A DNA stretch of 24,488 nt, from NCBI GenBank assembly GCA_016840945.1, contig JAEORJ010000046.1, positions 1-24,488 of the forward strand, in the 5' to 3' direction. The stretch comes from Candidatus Gerdarchaeota archaeon (GTDB taxonomy: Archaea; Asgardarchaeota; Heimdallarchaeia; JABLTI01). A program made the translations under genes and the position numbers. The notes beneath the pieces are model-generated. The model did no database searches, was not told the origin of the DNA, and saw nothing but the letters and a program-made list of their open reading frames with translations. This document shows positions 1 through 7,919 of the stretch, piece after piece; position 1 is the first letter of the stretch, and every line of letters begins with the position of its first letter.

Positions 1-87
1 CACGCTATGAGAGATTTAGAATCAGCAGCAAATGCTGCTGAAGATGCTTCAGATGATTTGCGTTCTATAATAATAAGTGAAATCTAG
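1..87 (+). CDS. C-terminal end of a DUF47/PhoU-like Pit accessory protein (partial)
   Basis: The window opens inside a reading frame of 28 codons that ends with TAG at 85-87. The visible tail is helical and rich in Ala, Glu and Asp, containing AANAAEDASDDLRS, which resembles the last helix of DUF47 proteins (the PhoU-like family usually encoded just before PiT phosphate permeases). The Pit gene starts 33 bases downstream on the same strand, the usual operon order. Only the C-terminus is visible, so the family call rests on this short tail plus context. Confidence 0.5.
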   Translation, partial: HAMRDLESAANAAEDASDDLRSIIISEI

Positions 88-119
88 AAGAAGATAAGAA
101 GATCTTAGGTCGTAGAATA

Positions 120-1106
120 ATGAATACAATACTAATAATTATGGTAGTTGTTTCTGTTCTTCTAGCTTTTGCGATTGGTGCAAATGATGAAACATTTGCC
201 TCAGTTGTAGGAGTTAAAAGGCTCTCAGTAAAGACAGCTGTCATCTTTGGTTCAATAATAGCTATTATTGGAGCATTTATTTTTGCACCTAAAGTAGCGG
301 AAACTCTGCATAGCGATATTACATCATTAGATATCTCTGATGAACCTCTAGTTTTTTCAATTTTTATTTCAATGGCTGTGAGCTTAATATTAGCGTCTGT
401 TTTTGGACTACCTGTATCTTCAACGGAAGCAATGGTTGGTTCTATATTAGGATTAACTTTTGCTCTTAATGGTGAGATTAATTGGGGGATAAATGGTATG
501 GGAAAAATATTACTTACTTGGTTAACTTCTCCAATTTTAGGCTTTTTTGGTTCTTTTCTATTGATGAAATTAGTAAATAAAATCCTTATACGATCTGTGA
601 AAAGCTTTAGATCATTAGAAACTTCAAATCATATTTTTGGTTATTTGTTATTAGTGATGGTTGTAATCACTGGTTTATCTCGTGCAGGAAATGATATTTG
701 TAATGCAATAGCTCCAATTGTTCCACTATTTCAAGAAGAAGGACGATCCATTTTTTATGAAAGATTACCTATGCTCATAGGAGGAGCAGGATTAGGAGCA
801 GGGTTAATTATCATTGGTTGGCGTGTACTGAAGACATTAGGTAATGATGTAGTAGAACTTACACCTGAATCGGCCTTTGTGACTGAAGGTTCTGCAGCTT
901 TAATTGTTTTAACTGCTGTTAATCTGGGTATTCCTGTATCTGGTACAATGGTTTTAGTGTCAAGTTTTATTGGAGCTGGTGTTGGTAATAATAAACCAGT
1001 AAACATGAAAACAGTGTATATGATAATCGCTTTCTTATTCCTAACACCACTGATTAGTGGTACAGTAGCGGTTGGCTGTTATTATGCTATTAGGGGGCTG
1101 TTCTAA
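120..1106 (+). CDS. pit: PiT-family inorganic phosphate transporter
   Basis: A 328-residue integral membrane protein of the PiT family (PF01384), normally a low-affinity phosphate symporter driven by H+ or Na+. It shows the family's internal duplication: the first signature GANDETFASVV is at about residues 20-30, and the second, AGNDICNAIAPIV, is near residue 190. Both keep the conserved Asn-Asp pair. Hydrophobic segments fill most of the length, and the size matches short archaeal and Bacillus PiT proteins. The ATG start is 33 bases after the DUF47-like tail, and the stop codon directly abuts the ATG of the next gene, so the three are probably one operon. The high-affinity Pst system nearby makes phosphate the best substrate guess, although some PiT members carry sulfate. 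Confidence 0.9.
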   Translation: MNTILIIMVVVSVLLAFAIGANDETFASVVGVKRLSVKTAVIFGSIIAIIGAFIFAPKVAETLHSDITSLDISDEPLVFSIFISMAVSLILASVFGLPVSSTEAMVGSILGLTFALNGEINWGINGMGKILLTWLTSPILGFFGSFLLMKLVNKILIRSVKSFRSLETSNHIFGYLLLVMVVITGLSRAGNDICNAIAPIVPLFQEEGRSIFYERLPMLIGGAGLGAGLIIIGWRVLKTLGNDVVELTPESAFVTEGSAALIVLTAVNLGIPVSGTMVLVSSFIGAGVGNNKPVNMKTVYMIIAFLFLTPLISGTVAVGCYYAIRGLF

Positions 1107-1895
1107 ATGAATGTTAAATTTTTTGATTTTAAATCAATACACAAAAGAATTGAAGAGAAACTAGTACAATTGGCATATATTCCGAAAAAATACATTGAAG
1201 CAATGTATATTGAATCTAGTACAAAAATACCCATCCATTTATTAGATATCTGCGAAGAGGAAGAAAAGCGAGTTAGAAATGAACTTCTGGATTTAATGAA
1301 AGAGGGGGAAGTTGATACAAAAATTGAGATAGAAAAATTCCAATTATTTGAAAGGATCAACGAAGTAAATTCCAAAAGTAAACAAATTCGAAGTTTTTTG
1401 ATAGAATTTGATGGAAAATTAACTAAAGATGTCTATGATAGTTTGGTTGAAATTTTGAAAAACACTTCAGAAGCAGGAAAATTAATGTATGAAGTTGTTA
1501 AAACGCTCTATGATGATTTTGATAAAACATTTGGAAAAATAAACAACCTTTACAGACTTTGCGATGCAATAATAGAAGGATTATTTGATTTTAAATTCTG
1601 TAAAGATGGCAAATGTGATTATCGATTCGAAGACCCAGAAGTATTGATAGGGAATGAGATTAGAGCAACACTCCTAGAAATGAAATATGTTGCTGATAAA
1701 GTACAATCTATTATTGAAACATTTAGTTTCAAACAACAAGATATTCATGCAAAGGAGCAAAGGAAGTTAAAGCGAGAAGAACGAAAAGAAAAATGGAAAA
1801 ATCGTAAAGAAGCTAGAGAAACAAAGAAAGTTCAACGAATCGAAAAAAGAATGAAATATAAGGATAGGGAATATGAATCAATACTTAAGGACTAA
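1107..1895 (+). CDS. Helical protein of unknown function, possibly divergent DUF47/PhoU-like
   Basis: A 262-residue soluble protein whose ATG directly follows the pit stop codon, so it is very likely co-transcribed and coupled. I do not recognise the family with certainty. It is almost entirely helical. Two segments, about residues 45-105 (starting LDICEEEEKRVRNELLDL) and 150-210 (IGNEIRATLLEMKYVADK), have the spacing of acidic and hydrophobic residues seen in PhoU/DUF47 helices. A small Cys pair (FCKDGKC) lies near residue 170. The last 45 residues are extremely Lys/Arg/Glu rich and probably form a charged helix. Its place after pit suggests a transporter-associated regulator. The 3' end overlaps the convergent pstS-like gene by 18 bases. 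Confidence 0.6.
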   Translation: MNVKFFDFKSIHKRIEEKLVQLAYIPKKYIEAMYIESSTKIPIHLLDICEEEEKRVRNELLDLMKEGEVDTKIEIEKFQLFERINEVNSKSKQIRSFLIEFDGKLTKDVYDSLVEILKNTSEAGKLMYEVVKTLYDDFDKTFGKINNLYRLCDAIIEGLFDFKFCKDGKCDYRFEDPEVLIGNEIRATLLEMKYVADKVQSIIETFSFKQQDIHAKEQRKLKREERKEKWKNRKEARETKKVQRIEKRMKYKDREYESILKD

Positions 1896-2792
1896 TTCCC
1901 ATTTATCTGGTATTTCTATTACAGGAACAAAACCAATATCTCGAATTAGGTTTTGGCTAGTAAAACTATATGCCCAATTTATAAATTCCTTAATAATTGA
2001 TCCTTCTATTGGATATCCATTAGTTACTAAATAGAGGTCTCTTTGAATAGGATAGGTGTCATTTTTAATTGTATCAAAATTAGGAATAATGCCATTTACT
2101 CCGATAGCTAGAACATTTTCTGTAATGAATCCCAAACCTAGATAACCGATGTAATTTTCATTTAAAGATACAGCTTCAAGCATTAATTCGTTACTAGTTT
2201 TTTCTATAGCATTATCTGGATATTTGCTATCAGAAGTGCTTTGAGTAACATCACCCATGACATATTCATTAAAGAAATCTCGTGATCCTGACCCTGATTC
2301 GCGTATGACAACTTGAATTTCTCCTGTTAGACCAGATGCACTAATGATAGGATCATCCCAGCTAGTAATAGTGCCATTAAAGATGGCTTTTACTTGATCA
2401 ATTGTTAAATTGAATTGATTAGCAGCAGAATTTACTACTATTGCTAAAACATCATTTGCTATAACAAATGATTTTAAGTTATTATTGGCACTTAAATTTT
2501 CCATTTCTGTTACTGGTCGAGAGCACATTGCTATATCAATAAAATTCTCCACTAAAGCATTTATTCCCGCAGTAGAATCAGTGCTTTGAACAGTCACTTC
2601 AGTATTAAGATGAGTTTCAGTAAAAACTCGTGAAGTATTGGAAATAATCTTATAAACCGTCGAGGAACCTGCGATATTAATTTCAGAAGTAATAATATTA
2701 GAAATATTTGACCAAGCGAAAATTCCACCTATTACAGCTGCAGTTGGAATTAAAATTATCAAGATTATTGTTTGACGCTTGGGTTTTTCCAA
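1878..2792 (-). CDS. PstS-like phosphate-binding protein (second copy)
   Basis: A 304-residue extracytoplasmic phosphate-binding protein for the Pst ABC importer. A hydrophobic segment at residues 8-27 (signal or membrane anchor) is followed by the PBP-like fold: AGSSTVYKI near 41-49, the STDSTAGINAL loop near 70-80, and RESGSGSRDFF near 165-175, which are the usual phosphate-contacting loops. The nearest Met-type start is TTG at 2792; only a weak GGAG lies 14 bases upstream, so the start is uncertain. It follows pstA after 105 bases containing a possible TATA box, so it may be expressed separately. It is paralogous to the pstS at 5082-5969, sharing the same motifs and length but clearly diverged. 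The 3' end overlaps the convergent gene by 18 bases. Confidence 0.88.
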   Translation of the reverse strand: MEKPKRQTIILIILIPTAAVIGGIFAWSNISNIITSEINIAGSSTVYKIISNTSRVFTETHLNTEVTVQSTDSTAGINALVENFIDIAMCSRPVTEMENLSANNNLKSFVIANDVLAIVVNSAANQFNLTIDQVKAIFNGTITSWDDPIISASGLTGEIQVVIRESGSGSRDFFNEYVMGDVTQSTSDSKYPDNAIEKTSNELMLEAVSLNENYIGYLGLGFITENVLAIGVNGIIPNFDTIKNDTYPIQRDLYLVTNGYPIEGSIIKEFINWAYSFTSQNLIRDIGFVPVIEIPDKWELVLKY

Positions 2793-2850
2793 TATTAAAT
2801 TACAACTCCAATACCTTTTATTTTATAATTCATAATTCATTGGTTCTTAC

Positions 2851-2865
2851 TTAAATATAAAATTT
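2851..2865 (-). promoter_or_regulatory. Possible TATA box for the second pstS-like gene
   Basis: On the minus strand the AT-rich element AATTTTATATTTAAG lies about 60 bases upstream of the TTG start of the second pstS-like gene, in the 105-base gap after pstA. It would allow expression independent of the pstS-pstC-pstA message. AT-rich DNA makes such matches common, so this is tentative. Confidence 0.3.
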
Positions 2866-2897
2866 TACAAGTTAATTTTATTCATTTCTGCTCTTAT

Positions 2898-3863
2898 TTA
2901 ATGTTTAAATTGCTTTTCTGATCTACGTCTTATTACAATTGCAACAGCATTAAAACTGAAGACAACAACAATTAAAATCAATGCTATAGCCCATTGGATA
3001 TTTCTAGTATATGCTGGTGCTGAAATTGCCATTAAATAAAGTTGTATTGGTAAAGCACCAAAAGGTGAATCGAATCCTAAAAATTGGGGAACAATTCCTC
3101 CACCAACAAACATTATAGCGGCTGTTTCACCTGCAGCTCTTCCTAAAGCTAGAATCACTCCTGTAGTTATACCAGGTGTAGCTGCTGGCAATACTATATA
3201 ACGAATAGTACGCCATTTAGTCGCACCAAGTGCTAAACTTGCTTCACGATAACCATTAGGGACATTTTTAAGAGATTCAGCTGAAGTTCGGATAATTGTT
3301 GGTAGAATCATACAAGCAAGTGTGAACCATCCAGCATAAAGTGATAACCCCATGCCTAATTTAATACTGAAGAAAGAATAACCAAAAATACCAAAAATAA
3401 TTGATGGAACCCCAGCTAGATTGTTTATACCTTGATTTATAACGCGAACAATTGTGCCTTTTTTAGAGTATTCCGTAAGGTAAATTGCTGCAGCAAGTCC
3501 TAGAGGGAGAGCTATTATTACAGCTCCAGCAATTAATAACACAGTACCAAAAATTGCAGGTCGAATGGACCATTCGTATTCTGAGGGAGGTAAAAATAGC
3601 ATTTTGAAAGAAAACCCTTGAACACCATTAATTATCAGTAAAAGAAAGAACGTGATTAAAACTAGGAAAACAAACGCTGCAGATGAAGCTAATAATGTAA
3701 ACATAATTTTTTGTGACCCTTTAGGTTTTATAGCTCTATTGCGTTTTGGTAAAGAGTCAAAATCAATATGAATAGTAGTAAAATTAGTCTCTTTTTTATT
3801 AGTTGGCTCAACATTAGAAGGAATTTCTGAAACCTCATTATTTATTTCAACAATATCGTCCAA
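2898..3863 (-). CDS. pstA: Phosphate ABC transporter permease PstA
   Basis: A 321-residue inner-membrane permease of the Pst phosphate importer. A hydrophilic N-terminal extension of about 50 residues precedes the first membrane helix (about 54-78). The binding-protein-dependent transport domain follows, with the EAA loop that contacts PstB at about 205-225 (YREASLALGATKW) and the Pst-typical GRAAGETAAIM stretch near 250. Start choice: TTG at 3863 has a strong GAGGTG Shine-Dalgarno sequence seven bases upstream, overlapping the end of pstC, which indicates translational coupling. It pairs with PstC to form the membrane channel. PstA rather than PstC is assigned from position after pstC and from the GETAAIM variant where the partner has GETMAVL. 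Confidence 0.92.
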   Translation of the reverse strand: MDDIVEINNEVSEIPSNVEPTNKKETNFTTIHIDFDSLPKRNRAIKPKGSQKIMFTLLASSAAFVFLVLITFFLLLIINGVQGFSFKMLFLPPSEYEWSIRPAIFGTVLLIAGAVIIALPLGLAAAIYLTEYSKKGTIVRVINQGINNLAGVPSIIFGIFGYSFFSIKLGMGLSLYAGWFTLACMILPTIIRTSAESLKNVPNGYREASLALGATKWRTIRYIVLPAATPGITTGVILALGRAAGETAAIMFVGGGIVPQFLGFDSPFGALPIQLYLMAISAPAYTRNIQWAIALILIVVVFSFNAVAIVIRRRSEKQFKH

Positions 3864-3866
3864 AGA

Positions 3867-4991
3867 TTAAGCACCTCTAAGTTTCTTTGAATAACGCTCG
3901 ACTATTACATCACCCACCAAATTTACAATAAAAGTGATGAAAAAGAGCACTATTGCTGTAGCAAAAATTGCAAATGATAATGGACTACCATTCTCAGCTT
4001 CGCCCCAACCTCTAGCTATAAGAGAAGTTAACGGATCAACGGGGGATAAAATATTGAAGAATGGAGAAGGGATATTTGGCGAACCTCCTGCTACCATCAA
4101 TACAGCCATTGTTTCGCCTATTGCTCTCCCAAAAGCTAGGATTGTAGCAGCAAATATACCAGACATGGCAGCAGGAATGGTTATTCGAGCAATTGTTTGC
4201 CATTTTGTAGCCCCTAATGCGTAGGACCCTTCTTTGTATGTTTTTGGTACTGATTGCAATGCATCATCAGTTATCGATACAATAGTTGGAATTACCATAA
4301 TGGAAAGTACTAAACCTCCTGAAAGAGCTGTTTCACCTGTAGGTAAAGCATTCCCAAGTATTGAAACCATAAAAGGCAGATTAAAAACAAATTTAACTGC
4401 TGGAACAAAAGCAAATAATCCGAAGAATCCATAGACTATAGATGGTATACTAGCAAGTAATTCAACTGTTGGTTTGAGAACATTTCTCACAGTTGGAGGA
4501 GCAATTTCAGCCATAAACACTGCGCAACCAATACTTATAGGGATAGCAATGACCATTGCAATAATGACAACTAAAAAAGTGCCAACAATTCCATGAACGA
4601 TGCCAAACTCATTTGAAGAAGGATTCCATTCATTTCTAAAGAGGAAATCAAATGATGTGATAAAGAAAGCAACAAATTTAGTTCTCGCTGGATGATTTAA
4701 AAATTCATCAGGATGTTCTGTAACATATTGATCTATTAGGAATGGTATGATTTGTATTCCATTTACTAAGATAAAAGCCAATATTAAAATCAAAATTATA
4801 ATAGATAAACTTGCAAGAACTAGCAATAATATTCTTTGCCAACTTAATTTTTGAATGCCAATCGGAATAATCTCAAGCTCTGGAGGTTCATCTGAACCTT
4901 GGTTTTCTAATTCAGAAAATGAGCTATTGTCTTTATCAGATAATTCCTCAATTATTGTTTTATCAGAATTATTGATGTTTTTCGATGGCAT
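3867..4991 (-). CDS. pstC: Phosphate ABC transporter permease PstC
   Basis: A 374-residue permease of the Pst importer, longer than the usual 300 or so. It has about 50 acidic, hydrophilic residues before the first membrane helix (about 53-78) and an external loop of about 50 residues between the first two helices. The EAA loop (YKEGSYALGATKW) is near residues 251-263, and the PstC signature GRAIGETMAVLMVAGG follows. The ATG at 4991 has AGGAGT seven bases upstream. It follows pstS after a 90-base spacer containing a strong stem-loop, and its stop is four bases from the pstA start. It forms a heterodimer with PstA energised by PstB, which is encoded in a separate transcription unit about 3 kb away. 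Confidence 0.93.
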   Translation of the reverse strand: MPSKNINNSDKTIIEELSDKDNSSFSELENQGSDEPPELEIIPIGIQKLSWQRILLLVLASLSIIILILILAFILVNGIQIIPFLIDQYVTEHPDEFLNHPARTKFVAFFITSFDFLFRNEWNPSSNEFGIVHGIVGTFLVVIIAMVIAIPISIGCAVFMAEIAPPTVRNVLKPTVELLASIPSIVYGFFGLFAFVPAVKFVFNLPFMVSILGNALPTGETALSGGLVLSIMVIPTIVSITDDALQSVPKTYKEGSYALGATKWQTIARITIPAAMSGIFAATILAFGRAIGETMAVLMVAGGSPNIPSPFFNILSPVDPLTSLIARGWGEAENGSPLSFAIFATAIVLFFITFIVNLVGDVIVERYSKKLRGA

Positions 4992-5030
4992 TGAATTACT
5001 CCTATCAAATATTTTGGAAATAATGATTGT

Positions 5031-5057
5031 GAGAAAATAGTTTTTTATTATTTTCTC
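5031..5057 (-). other. Stem-loop in the pstS-pstC spacer
   Basis: A perfect 9-bp inverted repeat, GAGAAAATA with TATTTTCTC, encloses a 9-base loop between pstS and pstC. In the minus-strand transcript it sits about 25 bases after the pstS stop. No T-tract follows it in that direction, so it does not look like an intrinsic terminator. A hairpin here could protect the pstS message or mark a processing site, giving more binding protein than permease. Confidence 0.5.
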
Positions 5058-5081
5058 GAATTTTATTCTTTTTATATTTTT

Positions 5082-5969
5082 TTAGTAGGTCTCTTCTTTT
5101 GTTGGGGCAACATTGATGAAACCTGAATCAATGACAATGCTTTGTCCATCTGGGCTAAACATCCAATTAATGAACTCTTTAATTAGACCTGTCGGTTCAC
5201 CCATCGTCACTAAATAAAGATCTCTTTGAATTTCATAAGTTCCATCTTGCACAGTTTCTATACTTGGTTGTGTGCCGTTAATGCTGATAGCATCAACACG
5301 TTCATCGATATAACCTAGACCAATATATCCTATATAATTAGGATTAGCTGCTACTGAATCAACGATTAATTGATTGCTAGCTTTTGGAATTTCGGTTCCT
5401 GGATAAGGATCGTCATCTCCCTCCATAACTAATTCATTAAAAGCATCTCGCGTGCCAGAGCCTTCTTCTCGAACGACTAATTGTATTGTTCCTGTAAGCC
5501 CTGCTACAGATACTATTGGATCAGACCAATCAGTTATAGTGCCATTAAAGATTAATTCAACCTCAGTTAGATTTAGATCTAAAGGATTTGCTGATTCATG
5601 AACGATAACAATTAATCCATCTTTAGCGATTGCGTGTGATCGCAGTAAACCACCAGAGGTAGCATTCTCAATTGATTTTACTTCTCGAGATGCCATAGCT
5701 AAATCAATAGAACCATCTATAAGAGAAGTAATACCAGCTCCTGTTCCTGTTCCCGATACGGTTATTATTATACCTGGGTGTGAAGTCATAAACTCTTCTT
5801 GAGCAGCATCAATCGTTTTAAAGACAGTAGTTGAACCTGCTATGACAATTTGCGAAGTTTCCCCACTTTGTAATATCGTTTTTGTTATTAACCAACCTGA
5901 AATACCTGCAATTGGTATTAACGCCATAAGAACATAAGTCCAAACAGATCTTTTGCTTGTAAATGACAT
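5082..5969 (-). CDS. pstS: Phosphate-binding protein PstS
   Basis: A 295-residue extracytoplasmic phosphate-binding protein and the first gene of the pst cluster. A hydrophobic segment at residues 9-30 acts as signal or anchor. The binding-protein fold shows AGSTTVFKTI at about 44-53, the SGTGTGAGITSL loop at 72-83 and the phosphate-contacting REEGSGTRDAF near 167-177. No lipobox cysteine is evident, so tethering is probably through the N-terminal helix. The ATG at 5969 has GGTGA nine bases upstream. The gene is divergent from the AbrB-PhoU regulator gene, with a 200-base intergenic region rich in ATAGAT repeats. A TATA-like element (6046-6059, minus strand) would give a leader of about 60 bases. 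Confidence 0.93.
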   Translation of the reverse strand: MSFTSKRSVWTYVLMALIPIAGISGWLITKTILQSGETSQIVIAGSTTVFKTIDAAQEEFMTSHPGIIITVSGTGTGAGITSLIDGSIDLAMASREVKSIENATSGGLLRSHAIAKDGLIVIVHESANPLDLNLTEVELIFNGTITDWSDPIVSVAGLTGTIQLVVREEGSGTRDAFNELVMEGDDDPYPGTEIPKASNQLIVDSVAANPNYIGYIGLGYIDERVDAISINGTQPSIETVQDGTYEIQRDLYLVTMGEPTGLIKEFINWMFSPDGQSIVIDSGFINVAPTKEETY

Positions 5970-6034
5970 TTCTTATTTTCACCTATTTTTTGTACTTCCC
6001 CATTAGAATTAGATTACAAATAATACTTATGTGT

Positions 6035-6059
6035 ATAGTCTATTTTTTGATATATATTG
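6035..6059 (-). promoter_or_regulatory. pstS promoter: TATA box with adjacent ATAG-T-CTAT element
   Basis: On the minus strand CCAATATATATC (6059-6048) is a good TATA box. Immediately downstream, at 6043-6035, is the near-palindrome ATAG-A-CTAT. The expected transcription start is at about 6025-6030. An operator just past the TATA box is a typical place for archaeal repressors. The same arms (ATAG and CTAT) appear, with a wider spacer, at the corresponding place in the pstB promoter. Confidence 0.45.
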
Positions 6060-6063
6060 GTAA

Positions 6064-6138
6064 ATAGATGAAAAATCTCTATATAGATGAAACTTATTTA
6101 ATATAGATAGCGTAGGAATTACATAGATAATTATAGAT
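6064..6138. repeat. Five phased ATAGAT repeats between divergent pstS and AbrB-PhoU promoters
   Basis: The hexamer ATAGAT occurs at 6064, 6083, 6103, 6123 and 6133. Start-to-start distances are 19, 20, 20 and 10 bases, close to whole helical turns, so all copies face the same side of the DNA. They fill the space between the minus-strand TATA box of pstS and the AT-rich plus-strand TATA candidate near 6146-6156. The copy at 6103 continues into TAGATAGCGT, which also occurs in the pstB promoter. A cooperative binding site for a phosphate regulator is the simplest reading. Confidence 0.5.
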
Positions 6139-6180
6139 TCTGAAAAAAATATAGTATTATTACCTTAAGGAAGTCTATTG

Positions 6181-7182
6181 ATGGTAACAAAAAGGAAAAT
6201 ACAATTAACAGGCAGATCAACTTACACGATAAGTTTACCTAAAGAATGGATTGACCGATATAATATCGATCAAGGGGCAGAATTATCAATTCTTGAACAA
6301 GGGGATGGTACACTTCTAATATCAAAAGGTGAATTATCTACTTCAAGGGAAAAAGAAGTTGTTATTGAATTAGACAAGATAGCAGATGATTCTTTATTAG
6401 AAAAATTAATCATATCAAAATATCTTGCTGGCTATTCAAAAGTAATTGTACGATCAAGTCACAATTTATTACCTAAACAACGAAAAGCGATAACACTAAC
6501 TGTGGGAAATCTAATTGGGAGTGAGATTATTTCAGAAGGAATAAATGAAGTTGAAATACGAGATTTAACTTTACATGGTGAGTTTCCCATTGATAAAGCG
6601 TTAAGACGAGCTCATCTTATAGCTAGAACAATGCAAACAACAGCTATAGATTCATTAATTGAAGCTGATCTTGAAAATGCGAATGATATTTCAGAGCGAG
6701 AAGGTTCGGTTGATAGATTGTATTTTCTAATTAGAAGGGAAATAGTCTCCGCCCTTGAAAACCCAACTTTTATGAAAGAATTGGATATAAAACCTCAAGA
6801 TGTCTTGTATATTTATCCTGTAGCAAAATCTTTAGAAAAAATTGCTGACCATTGTGAAAGCATTGCACAGAGTTGTTTAAATCTTGAAGGTAAAAAATTA
6901 CCTGACGATGTAAATAGCTATTTAAGAGAATATTCTGATGAAGCTATGGAGATTCACACTCAAGCAATACAAAGTTTTCTAAGTAAAAATATTGATTTAG
7001 CATTCAAAGCTATTAAGATATTCGAGAAATTACAAGAGAAACTAAAATCAAAGAAACTTAGCAGAAAACGTTCTACAGATATGGATATTGAAATTCAAAT
7101 ACAACTTGTTGAAAGAAATCTTGATAGAATTTGTGGTTATGGTCTTGATATAGCTGAAATGGCTATTGATAGGATACACTAA
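6181..7182 (+). CDS. AbrB-PhoU fusion, likely phosphate-responsive regulator
   Basis: A 333-residue protein with an N-terminal SpoVT-AbrB swapped-hairpin DNA-binding domain (about residues 4-50, including the RSTYTISLPKEW core) and C-terminal helical PhoU-like repeats (about 90-320, including VAKSLEKIADHCESIAQ near 220). This architecture is known from archaea and is often called a phosphate uptake regulator. It is inferred to bind DNA and sense phosphate or the Pst complex. Start choice: a TTG at 6178 directly precedes ATG at 6181. The ATG is preferred because it is eight bases after AAGGAAG and gives the usual MVTKRKIQ beginning. It is divergent from pstS and convergent with phoU, in the middle of the phosphate island. 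The phased repeats ahead of it suggest autoregulation. Confidence 0.85.
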   Translation: MVTKRKIQLTGRSTYTISLPKEWIDRYNIDQGAELSILEQGDGTLLISKGELSTSREKEVVIELDKIADDSLLEKLIISKYLAGYSKVIVRSSHNLLPKQRKAITLTVGNLIGSEIISEGINEVEIRDLTLHGEFPIDKALRRAHLIARTMQTTAIDSLIEADLENANDISEREGSVDRLYFLIRREIVSALENPTFMKELDIKPQDVLYIYPVAKSLEKIADHCESIAQSCLNLEGKKLPDDVNSYLREYSDEAMEIHTQAIQSFLSKNIDLAFKAIKIFEKLQEKLKSKKLSRKRSTDMDIEIQIQLVERNLDRICGYGLDIAEMAIDRIH

Positions 7183-7219
7183 TAATAAATAAAATGATGG
7201 GCAGAATTTACTGTACAAT

Positions 7220-7897
7220 TTACTCTATTTTTTCACGTTTACTGGTCACTACATAAATGCTCTCTTCAACAATATTACAAGCATGATCAGCAATTCGCTC
7301 AATATATCTTGTTGACAAAATTAAACTAACTCCTGCACGTGCCCAAGAAGGATCATCCTGCATAAGTTTTACAACATCATCAATAATTTGTTCATGGAGA
7401 GTATCTACATCATCATCTAATTTCTGCCAATCTTTTACGCTGGGAGCTTTTCTATTTCTGAAAGCTAAAATACTATCTTTGAACATATCTGAAGCTTTCT
7501 TAGCTAATTCTCCTATGCGTGCAATGACATTAGCATGAATTTCTAAATTAATAAATGAGGAACTATGAGCAATATGAACTGCGTCATGAGCTGACCGATG
7601 AATTTCGTTAGATATTTTTAATGTTGATAAGATATACCGTAAATCTCGAGCAAAAGGTTGAAACAAAGCTATACTACTTAGGACAGTATCTTCTAAAGAA
7701 TAACACAATTTATGAACGGTCTCAAGGTCCACTTTAATTTGTTTAAATAATTCTTCATCATCACTAATTAATGCTTTTTGACCTTGTTGGATCATTTTTA
7801 TTACTAAGTCAGATAGTTTGGCAAGGCGGGAACTTAAATCATCCATGATTTCTTGAAATCTTATCGTTCCACCAAATTGTTGTTTCTTTTCACTCAT
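7220..7897 (-). CDS. phoU: Phosphate-specific transport system accessory protein PhoU
   Basis: A 225-residue all-helical cytoplasmic protein that matches full-length PhoU (two three-helix repeats). The second repeat ends with STRYIERIADHACNIVEE, close to the conserved metal-cluster motif of the family. The first repeat carries the equivalent acidic stretch around LKISNEIHRSAHDAVH. PhoU normally restrains phosphate uptake by acting on PstB and signalling proteins. Start choice: the frame is open from 7927, overlapping pstB, but ATG at 7897 has GGTGA five bases upstream and is preferred, which leaves 22 bases after the pstB stop. It is very likely co-transcribed with pstB. Confidence 0.9.
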   Translation of the reverse strand: MSEKKQQFGGTIRFQEIMDDLSSRLAKLSDLVIKMIQQGQKALISDDEELFKQIKVDLETVHKLCYSLEDTVLSSIALFQPFARDLRYILSTLKISNEIHRSAHDAVHIAHSSSFINLEIHANVIARIGELAKKASDMFKDSILAFRNRKAPSVKDWQKLDDDVDTLHEQIIDDVVKLMQDDPSWARAGVSLILSTRYIERIADHACNIVEESIYVVTSKREKIE

Positions 7898-7919
7898 AAT
7901 AGTCACCTTATTACAATTA

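Noticed and set aside
3934..4434. Two plus-strand frames inside pstC (66 and 96 codons)
   Set aside because: They lie antisense to a certain membrane-protein gene, have no RBS and their products look like reverse-strand shadows.
5031..5057. Hairpin as an intrinsic terminator after pstS
   Set aside because: No T-tract follows it on the minus strand and pstC, pstA continue in the same direction, so an mRNA-processing or stability role fits better.
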